From Anaerolineae bacterium (GTDB lineage: Bacteria; Chloroflexota; Anaerolineae; Anaerolineales; Anaerolineaceae): a stretch of DNA of 64,000 nt. The notes beneath the pieces were generated by a model. The model was not told the DNA's origin. It saw nothing but the letters and a program-made list of their open reading frames with translations, and ran no database searches. The stretch lies in contig JABLWW010000004.1 of NCBI GenBank assembly GCA_013178295.1, forward strand, positions 62,001 through 126,000, read 5' to 3'. Shown here one piece after another: positions 9,148 to 16,916 of the stretch. How positions within the stretch are numbered: position 1 is the stretch's first letter; every line of letters begins with the position of its first letter. Made by a program: the position numbers and the translations under genes.

Positions 9148-10296
9148 TCAAGATATCTGTCCAGATAGCTGGTCATCTGCTAACACCCTGGCGCCCTCGC
9201 TGGCGCGGCAGAGATACACTTCGCTATGGATGCCAGTCGCCTGAAAGTATTTGTCTCTCAACTGGCTAGTGAACTGATACACATGCTCCTCTCGTACCAG
9301 CGCCACACTGCAACCGCCAAACCCACCGCCAGTCTGGCGCATGCCCAAACAGCCGGGTAAACTTGCGCCAATTTCAACCAGAATATCAGACTCGCGGCAG
9401 CTGACTTCGTAAAAATCGCGCTGTGAAGCATGACCTTCAAACATCAGCTGCCCAAATGCCACCGCATCGCCTTTAATAAGACATTCCAGCGCTTGTTGAA
9501 CACGAACGCACTCCTCGACAACATGCCTGGCACGCCGATAGATGCTCTCTGTCAGCAAGTGGCGGTGTTTTGACAAATCTGCAGGCGACACATCGCGCAG
9601 CGCGTGTATCTCAGGCATCTCTTGTTGCAGCAGGCGCACTGCTTGCTCACAGACAGCGCGCCTCTCGTTATATGCTGAACCAACCAGTTCATGCCGCACA
9701 CCGGAATCAGCAACAACTATCGCGATGTCTGCGGGCAAAGCCACCGCTTTCCACTCCAGCGATCGCGTATCAAAGTACAGGGCACAGCCCTGCACGCCAT
9801 GCAAACAAACAAACTGGTCCATCAAACCGCATTTCATCCCCACATACTGACTTTCTGCTTCCTGGCAAATGCGCGCCAGGGTCATGCGGTCAACAGACCA
9901 GCCGCCCAGCATCTGCCACAGAACGGCAAAAGATACCTCAAGGGCTGCCGATGAACTCAAACCGGCGCCGATGGGAATATCCGAGAGAATTTTTGCACGG
10001 ATGCCTCTCACTGTCAGTCCATGCTCCTGCAATGCCCAGGCAACACCCGCCGGGTAAAGCGCCCAGGGGGGCAGGGGGTTTCCAGCCGCGTCGCGCTTTT
10101 CTTGCAGTTGACAGAGATCAAAGACAACTTCCTGATTGAAGGCAGGCGCTTCCACAATGACCTGGTGATGCAAGAGCGGTTCTGCCGTCAGGCGCACCGC
10201 GCGGTCAATTGCCACCGGAAGCACCGCCCCCTCATTGTAATCCACATGCTCGCCAAGCAGGTTTACCCGCCCGGGGGCAATGGAAAGACAGGACAT
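9148..10296 (-). CDS. galK: galactokinase
   Basis: A GHMP-family kinase of 382 residues that phosphorylates alpha-D-galactose at C1, first step of the Leloir pathway. The galactokinase signature PGRVNLLGEHVDYNEG is at residues 8-23, the ATP loop IGAGLSSSAALE near residue 113, and MRQTGGGFGGCSVAL near residue 345. The ATG at 10296 is preceded by TGGAGAAATAC, a good ribosome site. It begins inside the preceding GIY-YIG gene (34 bp overlap) and is last in an operon with an M50 protease and a prephenate-dehydrogenase-like gene. No galT or galE is next to it. Confidence 0.97.
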   Translation of the reverse strand: MSCLSIAPGRVNLLGEHVDYNEGAVLPVAIDRAVRLTAEPLLHHQVIVEAPAFNQEVVFDLCQLQEKRDAAGNPLPPWALYPAGVAWALQEHGLTVRGIRAKILSDIPIGAGLSSSAALEVSFAVLWQMLGGWSVDRMTLARICQEAESQYVGMKCGLMDQFVCLHGVQGCALYFDTRSLEWKAVALPADIAIVVADSGVRHELVGSAYNERRAVCEQAVRLLQQEMPEIHALRDVSPADLSKHRHLLTESIYRRARHVVEECVRVQQALECLIKGDAVAFGQLMFEGHASQRDFYEVSCRESDILVEIGASLPGCLGMRQTGGGFGGCSVALVREEHVYQFTSQLRDKYFQATGIHSEVYLCRASEGARVLADDQLSGQIS

Positions 10297-10547
10297 GTAT
10301 TTCTCCAGGCTTCAATCAAGCTTGCTTTTTGCCCGCGTGAGAGTGCCTTGATAGCGCGTTCACGACGCATGGCAGCCGACCTGTCAGGTAAACTTTCGGT
10401 GTATACCAGCTTGACCGGTCGACGCGTCCGGGTGTAGTGTGCCCCTTTTCCCTGGTTGTGTTGACGCTCGCGGCGCAGGGGGTCAGTTGTCCATCCAGTA
10501 TAAAAGGTGTTATCGACGCACAGGAGAATATAGCAATAAAAGCCCAT
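10263..10547 (-). CDS. GIY-YIG domain protein, YhbQ/UPF0213 type
   Basis: A single GIY-YIG domain of 94 residues, the usual size of the small UPF0213 family. The core is CYILLCVDNTFYTGWTTDP, followed by RRERQHNQGKGAHYTRTRRP, with the catalytic-type Tyr, Arg and downstream Glu (MRRERAIK) in the expected order. The family is nuclease-like and its cellular role is not settled. It starts 6 nt after the stop of the gene upstream and overlaps the galK start by 34 bp, so the two are probably translated from one mRNA. Confidence 0.93.
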   Translation of the reverse strand: MGFYCYILLCVDNTFYTGWTTDPLRRERQHNQGKGAHYTRTRRPVKLVYTESLPDRSAAMRRERAIKALSRGQKASLIEAWRNTCPVFPLPPGG

Positions 10548-10553
10548 ACAGTG

Positions 10554-11540
10554 CTATTTCTTCTCTTTTTGTCTGGGACGGATGCCCAGTAACCGCCCCA
10601 GCGCCTCGCCAGAGCGAGGCATTTCAGGAGATGGAATGAGACTGCCATAATCGTTCGATACGCGCTGGTTAAGCCAGGTACGCCGGTGTTGGTGAGCCTG
10701 TCGCAGAAGAGCATCCAGCTGGCTGGCGTCCTGAGCGGCAACCGCATCGCGCAGCTCTGTCAGCGCATTGTGCAGATTATCAAGGACGCGCAAAACATGC
10801 TCGCGGTTGAGCAGAAAGGTCTGAGATGGCGAAACTGCCGCGTTAAAGTCTTCTACCGCCTGCGTCCCCCATGCATAAGCCCGTCCAGCGAGTTTTCGTC
10901 CTTCCTGCCAGCCCGGCTGATCGCAAGTAGCATTGATCAGCGCCGCCGAACACAGGCAGGGCAGCAGCCTGGTTGCAGCCGTCATCCCGTCAAATTCGCG
11001 GGCATCAGCAAAAAGGGGCGCAGCGCCCAGCAATGCTGTCAGGTCAGCCGCCAACTTCAGGGCTGATTGATCTGTTCCGGGCGGACAAGTAATGACCATC
11101 AGGCTCTTCTGAAACAGATCAGCACGCGCGGCATCAATGCCCCGCTGCATTTCAAAGAGATGGTCAGGATTCAAACTGGGCGCCAGAGTAACAAAGAAGC
11201 GTTTTGGCGGCAAAATCGCTGTTGCCCAAGCGCTGACTGCCTCCATGCAGGATGAGGTATCCAAGACGACAGCCTCTTCCTTAAGGTCTTGGGCAACCTG
11301 TTCTAACACACTGCGAATCTCATCTACCGGGAGGGCAAGAAGGACAATATCAGCGTCTTCGACAGCGCGGTGCAGATTGAGCGCCACTTTGTCCACTGCG
11401 CCAATCCTCTCTGCCTTGCGCGCAGTTTCGACCTGCCGGTCATGTCCAACACGGATAATTTCCCCCTTGTGGTCAGAAAGCGCCAGACCAACCGAAGCGC
11501 CGATTTGACCAAGACCGATAATCGTAATCTGCATAGCCAT
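10554..11540 (-). CDS. prephenate dehydrogenase-like NAD(P)-binding protein, catalytic residues not conserved
   Basis: A protein of 328 residues with an N-terminal Rossmann fold (ITIIGLGQIGASVGLAL) and the helical dimer domain of the TyrA family. The usual catalytic signatures are altered. The HPMAG region reads APSLNPDHL, the HD pair before the last domain reads FD, and the SHLPH-like stretch reads TRLLPC. It is therefore probably not a working prephenate dehydrogenase, and no aromatic amino acid genes are nearby. I chose the ATG at 11540: it lies 2 nt after the M50 protease stop and has GGGAG 7 nt upstream. A longer reading from 11597 would lie inside the protease gene. Confidence 0.8.
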   Translation of the reverse strand: MAMQITIIGLGQIGASVGLALSDHKGEIIRVGHDRQVETARKAERIGAVDKVALNLHRAVEDADIVLLALPVDEIRSVLEQVAQDLKEEAVVLDTSSCMEAVSAWATAILPPKRFFVTLAPSLNPDHLFEMQRGIDAARADLFQKSLMVITCPPGTDQSALKLAADLTALLGAAPLFADAREFDGMTAATRLLPCLCSAALINATCDQPGWQEGRKLAGRAYAWGTQAVEDFNAAVSPSQTFLLNREHVLRVLDNLHNALTELRDAVAAQDASQLDALLRQAHQHRRTWLNQRVSNDYGSLIPSPEMPRSGEALGRLLGIRPRQKEKK

Positions 11541-11542
11541 AT

Positions 11543-12187
11543 TTACACTCCCAGAAGCAGCCTTGCAATGGCAGTAATCACGGGTCTGATCACCCAACCC
11601 ACAATGTCAATGCCAAGATAAGGCAGAAGGAAAAGGAGCGCAAGCAGGATAAGCGGACTATAGGGACGAATGCGCTCAAGAAAGCGAGCAAACGGAGGGG
11701 GAAAGAGAAACTCAGCCACCTTGTCGCCATCCAGAGGCGCCAGCGGTATCAGGTTAAAGAGCGCCAGTGCCAGATTGACAAAGATGAATTCGAGCAGAAA
11801 ACCCGACGGCGTCGGGAATAATCTGCCGCTTGATGCAGAGTATGGAACCAACCCCAGCCGTAGCGGGATGGCAGCTATAACTGCCAGTAGCAAGTTAGAA
11901 AGAGGTCCTGCGAGCGAGACCCACATCATGGCAGACGGTGAGCGCCGCCTGAGCGTGTACGGGTTAACTGGCACCGGTTTTGCCCATCCAAAACCGACAA
12001 AAAGCAACATTAGCGTGCCCATCAGGTCAAGATGAACCGCCGGGTTGAGCGTCAAACGCCCATTGTAACGCGGGGTATCGTCACCAAAACGGTCTGCCGT
12101 CCAGGCATGCGAGAACTCATGCACGCTAAAAGCAATCGTCAGGGTGATGATACGTGAAATAATCGTCGCAGGGGTCAGGTTGAGCAT
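11543..12187 (-). CDS. site-2 protease-like M50 family membrane metallopeptidase
   Basis: An intramembrane zinc protease-like protein of 214 residues. The zinc site HEFSH is in the first membrane segment and the second motif NPAVHLDLMGT follows in the usual place. Later hydrophobic segments match the compact M50B group. The start is the ATG at 12187, giving MLNLTPATIISRIITL; upstream codons run into the divergent promoter. A TGATATAAT box ends 7 nt before this ATG, so the transcript may have almost no leader. It heads a minus-strand operon ending in galK. The substrate is unknown. Confidence 0.92.
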   Translation of the reverse strand: MLNLTPATIISRIITLTIAFSVHEFSHAWTADRFGDDTPRYNGRLTLNPAVHLDLMGTLMLLFVGFGWAKPVPVNPYTLRRRSPSAMMWVSLAGPLSNLLLAVIAAIPLRLGLVPYSASSGRLFPTPSGFLLEFIFVNLALALFNLIPLAPLDGDKVAEFLFPPPFARFLERIRPYSPLILLALLFLLPYLGIDIVGWVIRPVITAIARLLLGV

Positions 12188-12194
12188 CAGCCAG

Positions 12195-12215
12195 ATTATA
12201 TCATAATGGTATAAT
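12195..12215. promoter_or_regulatory. divergent pair of extended -10 promoters 34 bp between two start codons
   Basis: On the plus strand TGGTATAAT (12207-12215) ends 6 nt before the GTG at 12222. On the minus strand TGATATAAT (12203-12195) ends 7 nt before the ATG at 12187. Both are perfect TATAAT boxes with a TGn extension. Each would place the transcription start at or beside the start codon, and each polymerase would sit over the other promoter. No good -35 box is visible for either. Confidence 0.7.
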
Positions 12216-12221
12216 TTTCCT

Positions 12222-12431
12222 GTGCTACCCGATTTGCAATTAGAGGACACGCTTCGCTTGCGCAAGCCACACCCCTGTGGTGGAACGGAATGGAAGGTGT
12301 ATCGTTTAGGAGCCGACATTGGCTTGGAATGTTGCCGCTGCCATAGACGGGTGATGATACCCCGTCGTGAACTGGCGCGCCGCCTGAAAAGCATCCTGCC
12401 GCGAGGAGTCAATGATCCATCTTCAACCTGA
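12222..12431 (+). CDS. DUF951 family protein
   Basis: A 69-residue protein matching the small DUF951 family, recognised from LRLRKPHPCGGTEWKVYRLG, ADIGLECCRCHRRVMIPR and a basic C-terminal tail. The cysteines (CGG and CCRC) suggest a metal or RNA/DNA-binding fold, but the family has no established function. The start is a GTG placed 6 nt after a TATAAT box, so it may be read from a leaderless mRNA. It overlaps the next gene by 20 bp and is first in an operon that continues to tsaE, tsaB and rimI. Confidence 0.88.
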   Translation: MLPDLQLEDTLRLRKPHPCGGTEWKVYRLGADIGLECCRCHRRVMIPRRELARRLKSILPRGVNDPSST

Positions 12432-13575
12432 TCTGCCGCGTATCCTGTTTATCTTTTCCGATACAGGGGGAGGACACCGCAGCGCGGCGCAGGCAATTAT
12501 CGAAGCCATTCAGCTGGAATTTCCAGATCGCTTCGACTGCCAGATGGTGGACATCTTCCGCAGTTATATGCCGACGCCATTAAAATATGCGCCCGAGATA
12601 TACCCGCCGCTGTCGCGTATGCCAGAGCTTTGGGAACTTGGCTACCGTGCCAGCGACGGTCCGCGTCGCAAACGGTTGATTGATAGTGCTACATATCCAT
12701 ATATCAGCCGCGCCCTCAAGCGCTTTATTCGCGAGAATCCCTGTGAATTGTTTGTCTCTGTGCACCAGATGGTCAACACACCCATGCTTAAGGCACTGGC
12801 GGGCAGCGCAACGCCATTTGTGACAGTGGTCACAGACATGGTTTCGACACATGCGTTCTGGTACGATACCCGTGCCACCAAGGTGATTGTTCCCACGCAA
12901 GCCGCCTATCAACGGGGTTTGTGCATGGGGCTGAGACCAGAGCAAATGGAAGTGGTAGGCATGCCGGTTGCAGAACGCTTTTGTCAACCCCTTGCCGAAA
13001 AGAAGGAACTGCGCCGGCATTTGAACTGGGATACCAACATGCCCATTGTCCTGCTGGTCGGCGGCGGCGAGGGGATGGGGCCTTTAGCAAAAACTGCACG
13101 GGCAATCAACGAAGCACAGCTTCCCATTTCGCTGGTCGTTGTAACAGGACGCAACCGTCAGATAAAAGCCGAGCTTGAAAACCTTTCATGGAACATACCT
13201 GCGTATGTCTATGGTTTTGTTACCCAGATGCCGGAGTTTATGCGCGCTGCCGACATTCTGGTTACCAAAGCCGGCCCCGGAACGATCAGCGAGGCATTTA
13301 TTGCGCAGCTTCCCATGATTCTCTATAGCAAGATGCCAGGACAGGAAGACGGCAACGTGGATTTTGTGGTAAAAGAAGAAGCAGGGATTTGGGCGCCTAC
13401 ACCAGGTCGGGTGGTAGCAGCGTTACGCTACTGGCTGGAACACCCTGACGCGCGGGAGAAAGCCGTTGAATCCTGCCGCAGGCTGGCGCGCCCACAGGCT
13501 TCGCGTCAGATTGCACGCATCCTCGCCGCACAGGTCAATGTTCGCTATCAGGAGAAGGTGTATGCCGATTCTTGA
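12412..13575 (+). CDS. processive glycolipid glycosyltransferase, GT28 (MGDG synthase/UgtP-like)
   Basis: A 387-residue GT-B enzyme resembling monogalactosyldiacylglycerol synthases and the processive diacylglycerol glucosyltransferase UgtP. The N-terminal motif SDTGGGHRSAAQAI is characteristic of this group. The C-terminal donor site is seen in VTKAGPGTISEAFIAQLP and PGQEDGN. Members add sugars to diacylglycerol at the inner face of the membrane, giving membrane lipids or lipid anchors. It overlaps DUF951 upstream (20 bp) and tsaE downstream (14 bp), so translation is likely coupled along the operon. Confidence 0.88.
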   Translation: MIHLQPDLPRILFIFSDTGGGHRSAAQAIIEAIQLEFPDRFDCQMVDIFRSYMPTPLKYAPEIYPPLSRMPELWELGYRASDGPRRKRLIDSATYPYISRALKRFIRENPCELFVSVHQMVNTPMLKALAGSATPFVTVVTDMVSTHAFWYDTRATKVIVPTQAAYQRGLCMGLRPEQMEVVGMPVAERFCQPLAEKKELRRHLNWDTNMPIVLLVGGGEGMGPLAKTARAINEAQLPISLVVVTGRNRQIKAELENLSWNIPAYVYGFVTQMPEFMRAADILVTKAGPGTISEAFIAQLPMILYSKMPGQEDGNVDFVVKEEAGIWAPTPGRVVAALRYWLEHPDAREKAVESCRRLARPQASRQIARILAAQVNVRYQEKVYADS

Positions 13576-14056
13576 CTCAAGCGCACTGGATTTTGTCAGC
13601 CGCAGCCCGGAACAAACCCGCCGAATGGGGATTCGTCTGGGGGCTCTGATGCAGCCTGGCGACCTGATTTGCCTACAGGGAGACTTGGGTTCGGGTAAAA
13701 CAACACTGGTGCAGGGTATCGCACAGGGCTGGGGTTCGCTCGACCCGGTGACCAGCCCGACCTTTGTGCTGGTCAACGTTTATCAACGCCCTGACGGTCA
13801 TAGTCTGTTCCACCTGGATGCCTTTCGCCTTAACAGCGCAACCGAGGCAGAAGACTTAGACCTGGATGCGCTCAATGAAAGCGGGGCGCTGGTGGTTGAG
13901 TGGGCAGAAAAAATTAAAGCCGCTTTGCAACCAGAAAGTCTTTGGATTCACATGCGTTATGTGGACGAGGTCCAGCGAGGGATGATCATTACACCGCACG
14001 GCGACAGGTATATACACCTGCTCAAAGAATTCCGCCGTCAGGCTTTTGGAGGTTGA
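13562..14056 (+). CDS. tsaE: tRNA threonylcarbamoyladenosine biosynthesis ATPase TsaE
   Basis: A 164-residue P-loop ATPase of the TsaE/YjeE family, which supports t6A modification of ANN-decoding tRNAs together with TsaB and TsaD. The Walker A motif GDLGSGKTTL is at residues 40-49, followed by TSPTFVLVNVY and the HLDAFRL region typical of the family. The ATG at 13562 lies inside the upstream gene (14 bp overlap). tsaB follows after 2 nt. tsaD is not in the window. Confidence 0.95.
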   Translation: MPILDSSALDFVSRSPEQTRRMGIRLGALMQPGDLICLQGDLGSGKTTLVQGIAQGWGSLDPVTSPTFVLVNVYQRPDGHSLFHLDAFRLNSATEAEDLDLDALNESGALVVEWAEKIKAALQPESLWIHMRYVDEVQRGMIITPHGDRYIHLLKEFRRQAFGG

Positions 14057-14058
14057 AC

Positions 14059-14724
14059 ATGCTGCTCGCTGTGGATACTTCTACCCGCTGGATCGGTTTG
14101 GCAATTTACGATGGGGCTGAGGTGCTTGCTGAGATGACCTGGCAAACCAGCGATCACCACACTGTCGAACTGGCACCAGCAGTTGATGAGCTGCTCAAAC
14201 GCTGCGGCATTTCACAGAAAATATTACAGGCGCTGGCGGTGGCGCTGGGTCCAGGTTCCTTCACCAGCCTGCGGATTGGGTTGGCGTTGGTTAAGGCAAT
14301 GGCGCTTGGCTTACACGTGCCGCTGATCGGGGTGCCCTCACTGGATATTCTGGCAGCCGCCCAGCCAGCACGTGATCTACCGCTGGTAGCAGCGCTGGCT
14401 GCCGGGCGCGGACGTCTGGCAACACGACAATATGCAGTTAAAAAGGGAGGATGGCTGCCGCAGGGCGAAATCGAGGTCGCCACACCGCAGATGCTGGTCG
14501 AGCGTATCACTCGTCCAACGCTGGTCTGCGGCGAGTTGTCTGCTGAAACACGGCAGATTTTATCCAATTCGTCTAACCTGCGTCTGTGCACGCCAGCGCA
14601 GTCGTTGCGCCGCCCTTCCTATCTGGCAGAGATTGCATGGAAACGCTGGCAGGCGAAGCAGGTGGATGATCCTGTCTCATTGGCACCTATATATTTACAC
14701 GTCGGGGAACCAGTACCGGAATGA
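14059..14724 (+). CDS. tsaB: tRNA threonylcarbamoyladenosine biosynthesis protein TsaB
   Basis: A 221-residue member of the ASKHA fold family, the non-catalytic partner that binds TsaD and TsaE in t6A synthesis. Recognised from MLLAVDTSTRWIGLAIYDG, the HTVELAPAVDELL stretch and GPGSFTSLRIGLALVKAMA, the TsaB signature. The ATG at 14059 has GGAGG seven nucleotides upstream. The stop overlaps the rimI start (ATGA). The next-door tsaE and rimI are classical partners. Confidence 0.96.
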   Translation: MLLAVDTSTRWIGLAIYDGAEVLAEMTWQTSDHHTVELAPAVDELLKRCGISQKILQALAVALGPGSFTSLRIGLALVKAMALGLHVPLIGVPSLDILAAAQPARDLPLVAALAAGRGRLATRQYAVKKGGWLPQGEIEVATPQMLVERITRPTLVCGELSAETRQILSNSSNLRLCTPAQSLRRPSYLAEIAWKRWQAKQVDDPVSLAPIYLHVGEPVPE

Positions 14725-15251
14725 CAGCAGAGTTTGCACAAGAGGGTTTTTACATCCGCCCAATGACACACGCCGATTTGCCACAAGTGGAGCAAATTGA
14801 CAGGCTTTCGTTTTCAATGCCATGGCCTGAAAATGCCTTTCAAATAGAACTTTCGCACACTACCCTTTCGCGCTTATGGGTGGTTGAAACAGATAGAGAA
14901 GGGGAAAAACAAATCGTTGGCATCATTGTTGTCTGGTTGGTGATGGATGAGGCTCATGTCGGCACCATTGCGGTACATCCAAACTATCGGCGGCGGGGGA
15001 TTGGGCGCATGTTGCTTGCACATGCTCTGCTGGAATGTTTGCAAGGTGGGGCGCGTAAGGCTTTTCTGGAAGTCCGAAGCAGCAATCATGCCGCGCAGGA
15101 ATTGTATCGGCTCTTTGGTTTTGAAACAACCAATATCCGTCGTCAGTATTATCAGGATAACCACGAAGATGCTTTGTTGATGACACTCGAACCGCTACGC
15201 GCTGAGACTCTGCACGCCCTGAGGCATGTTGCTGCCACCCATCATGGGTGA
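14721..15251 (+). CDS. rimI: ribosomal-protein-alanine N-acetyltransferase-like GNAT protein
   Basis: A GNAT acetyltransferase of 176 residues. The acetyl-CoA loop is seen in VHPNYRRRGIGRMLLAHAL, with EVRSSNHAAQELYRLFGF following as in RimI. RimI acetylates the N-terminal alanine of ribosomal protein S18 in Escherichia coli; homologues next to tsaB often have broader N-terminal acetylase activity. The C-terminus is slightly longer than usual. It overlaps tsaB by 4 bp and is last in the operon. Confidence 0.92.
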   Translation: MTAEFAQEGFYIRPMTHADLPQVEQIDRLSFSMPWPENAFQIELSHTTLSRLWVVETDREGEKQIVGIIVVWLVMDEAHVGTIAVHPNYRRRGIGRMLLAHALLECLQGGARKAFLEVRSSNHAAQELYRLFGFETTNIRRQYYQDNHEDALLMTLEPLRAETLHALRHVAATHHG

Positions 15252-15281
15252 TAGGCAGGGCAAACTTGACAAGCAAGTATA

Positions 15282-15308
15282 TTGACAGGTTATTACAGGT
15301 GATAAAAT
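15282..15308 (+). promoter_or_regulatory. promoter of the uracil-DNA glycosylase gene
   Basis: TTGACA at 15282-15287 and TGATAAAAT (extended -10) at 15300-15308, with 15 bp between the hexamers. The start codon is about 50 nt downstream, with GGAGG at 15351-15355. Confidence 0.5.
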
Positions 15309-15359
15309 CATTGTGATACAAGACAAACAACCGTTTCGGCAATCATATCAGGAGGTTTG

Positions 15360-16001
15360 ATGGGCGCTGCTGAGATGCTAAAAGAGATTGCGCTACAGGT
15401 ATCAAGCTGCCAGAGGTGCGTGCTTAAGAACACACGTAAACATGCCGTACCCGGCGAGGGGCCAGCCGATGCACAAGTGATGTTGATTGGTGAGGGTCCT
15501 GGTTTTCATGAAAACGAGCAGGGACGCCCATTTGTCGGCGCCGCGGGAAAATACCTGGATGAACTGCTGCAGAAAGGTGGGCTGAGCCGCTCTGCAGTGT
15601 TTATTACCAACGTGGTCAAGTGCCGTCCGCCCGGCAACCGCGACCCCCTGCCAGATGAATTGACGGCTTGCAGTTTTTACCTTGACCGGCAAATCGAAAT
15701 TATCAATCCGCTGGTCATTGTAACCCTTGGGCGGTTTTCGATGGCACGCTACCTGCCAAACGCAAAAATCAGCGCGGTGCATGGCAAGCCCTCATGGGTA
15801 AAAGGGCGTCTGATTATCCCAATGTACCACCCGGCTGCCGCATTGCATCAGCCAATGCTCAAAACGGATTTGGAAAAGGACTTCGCCCGTCTCTCCGAGT
15901 GGATCAACGAAGCCCGTCAATCGGCTATGGTTGCCGCCACACCCGCCGAGCCTCCACAGAATTCTGGGGAAACGCCCACCCAATTAAGCTTGTTCGGCTA
16001 A
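15360..16001 (+). CDS. family 4 uracil-DNA glycosylase (iron-sulfur type)
   Basis: A 213-residue type-4 uracil-DNA glycosylase that removes uracil from DNA in base-excision repair; the family is common in thermophiles. Four cysteines expected to bind a 4Fe-4S cluster are visible: SCQRC near the N-terminus, VVKCRPPGN and TACSFYL. The active-site motifs are GEGPGFHENEQGRPFVG and, near the end, MYHPAAAL. I chose the ATG at 15360, four bases after GGAGG; the TTG just upstream is too close to the ribosome site. It stands alone between operons. Confidence 0.95.
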   Translation: MGAAEMLKEIALQVSSCQRCVLKNTRKHAVPGEGPADAQVMLIGEGPGFHENEQGRPFVGAAGKYLDELLQKGGLSRSAVFITNVVKCRPPGNRDPLPDELTACSFYLDRQIEIINPLVIVTLGRFSMARYLPNAKISAVHGKPSWVKGRLIIPMYHPAAALHQPMLKTDLEKDFARLSEWINEARQSAMVAATPAEPPQNSGETPTQLSLFG

Positions 16002-16058
16002 GTAAGCTTTAGAAACAAAGCGCTATGGCGCTATCAAAACGGATAAAAATACAAAATT

Positions 16059-16823
16059 ATGGAAGAAACTTCTGAAAATATCAAAAATAAACGTCTTGCC
16101 ATGCTCATTGACGGTGATAACGCGCAGCCGTCACTGATCAAGGATATTCTGGCAGAGACCGGCAAATATGGGCTGATTACCATCCGGCGCATTTATGGTG
16201 ACTGGACAACCGCCAATATGGGCGGCTGGAAGGATGTGCTTCAGGAACACGCCGTTCAACCCATTCAGCAATTTCGCTACACGACCGGCAAAAACGCCAC
16301 CGACAGCGCCATGATTATTGACGCCATGGATATCCTGTATGAAGGTATCGTAGATGGTTTTTGCCTGGTCTCCAGCGACAGCGACTACACACGGCTCGCC
16401 ATGCGCATCCGCGAAAAGGGCTTTTTCGTGATGGGTATCGGGAAAAAGACAACTCCGCGTGCCTTTGTCAACGCCTGCGAGGTATTCGTCTTTACCGAAA
16501 ACCTAGTCGCAGTTTCTGAACCCACGCGCACAAAAGTGCAGGGATCCAAGAAAACGGCGGAAGCCGCCAAACCTTCGATGGCTCCGGCAGAACTTTTGCC
16601 ACTGCTGCGGCGCGCCTTCGAAGCCGCCATGCAGGACAACGGCTGGGCTTCGCTGGGTGTGCTGGGAAGCCATTTGCGCCAGTTAGACCCCAGCTTTGAC
16701 CCACGCACGTATGGTTACCGTCAGCTTTCCATGCTCATCCAGGCATATCCCGATGTCTTTCTTTTCAAAGAAGTGAAACGCAAGGACGGGAACTCGATCA
16801 TTTCGGTGAAGCTCAAAGAGTAG
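16059..16823 (+). CDS. NYN-domain nuclease-like protein with C-terminal LOTUS domain
   Basis: A 254-residue protein with an N-terminal NYN/PIN-like domain (DUF88, LabA type): LAMLIDGDNAQ near residue 14, RIYGDWTT, TTGKNATDSAMIIDAMD and VSSDSDYTRLAMRIRE supply the expected acidic residues. The C-terminal 75 residues (LLPLLRRAFEAAM to PDVFLF) resemble an OST-HTH/LOTUS RNA-binding domain. Such proteins are predicted RNA-targeting nucleases, but their bacterial role is poorly known. The ATG at 16059 is weakly served by a ribosome site; AT-rich sequence precedes it. Confidence 0.9.
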   Translation: MEETSENIKNKRLAMLIDGDNAQPSLIKDILAETGKYGLITIRRIYGDWTTANMGGWKDVLQEHAVQPIQQFRYTTGKNATDSAMIIDAMDILYEGIVDGFCLVSSDSDYTRLAMRIREKGFFVMGIGKKTTPRAFVNACEVFVFTENLVAVSEPTRTKVQGSKKTAEAAKPSMAPAELLPLLRRAFEAAMQDNGWASLGVLGSHLRQLDPSFDPRTYGYRQLSMLIQAYPDVFLFKEVKRKDGNSIISVKLKE

Positions 16824-16859
16824 CTTGCGTATTTAAAATTTCGGCGATTTCAAATCGGT

Positions 16860-16865
16860 TATAAT
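16860..16865 (+). promoter_or_regulatory. -10 box upstream of the second glycan operon
   Basis: TATAAT about 51 nt before the ATG at 16917. No -35 hexamer is recognisable at normal spacing. Confidence 0.45.
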
Positions 16866-16916
16866 AGTTTTTCTGACTTTCAGGAAATCTTTTATACCTT
16901 CTTAAGGATAAATTTC

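Noticed and set aside
10554-11540. Named as tyrA
   Set aside because: The family's catalytic histidines are not conserved, so the symbol was left empty.
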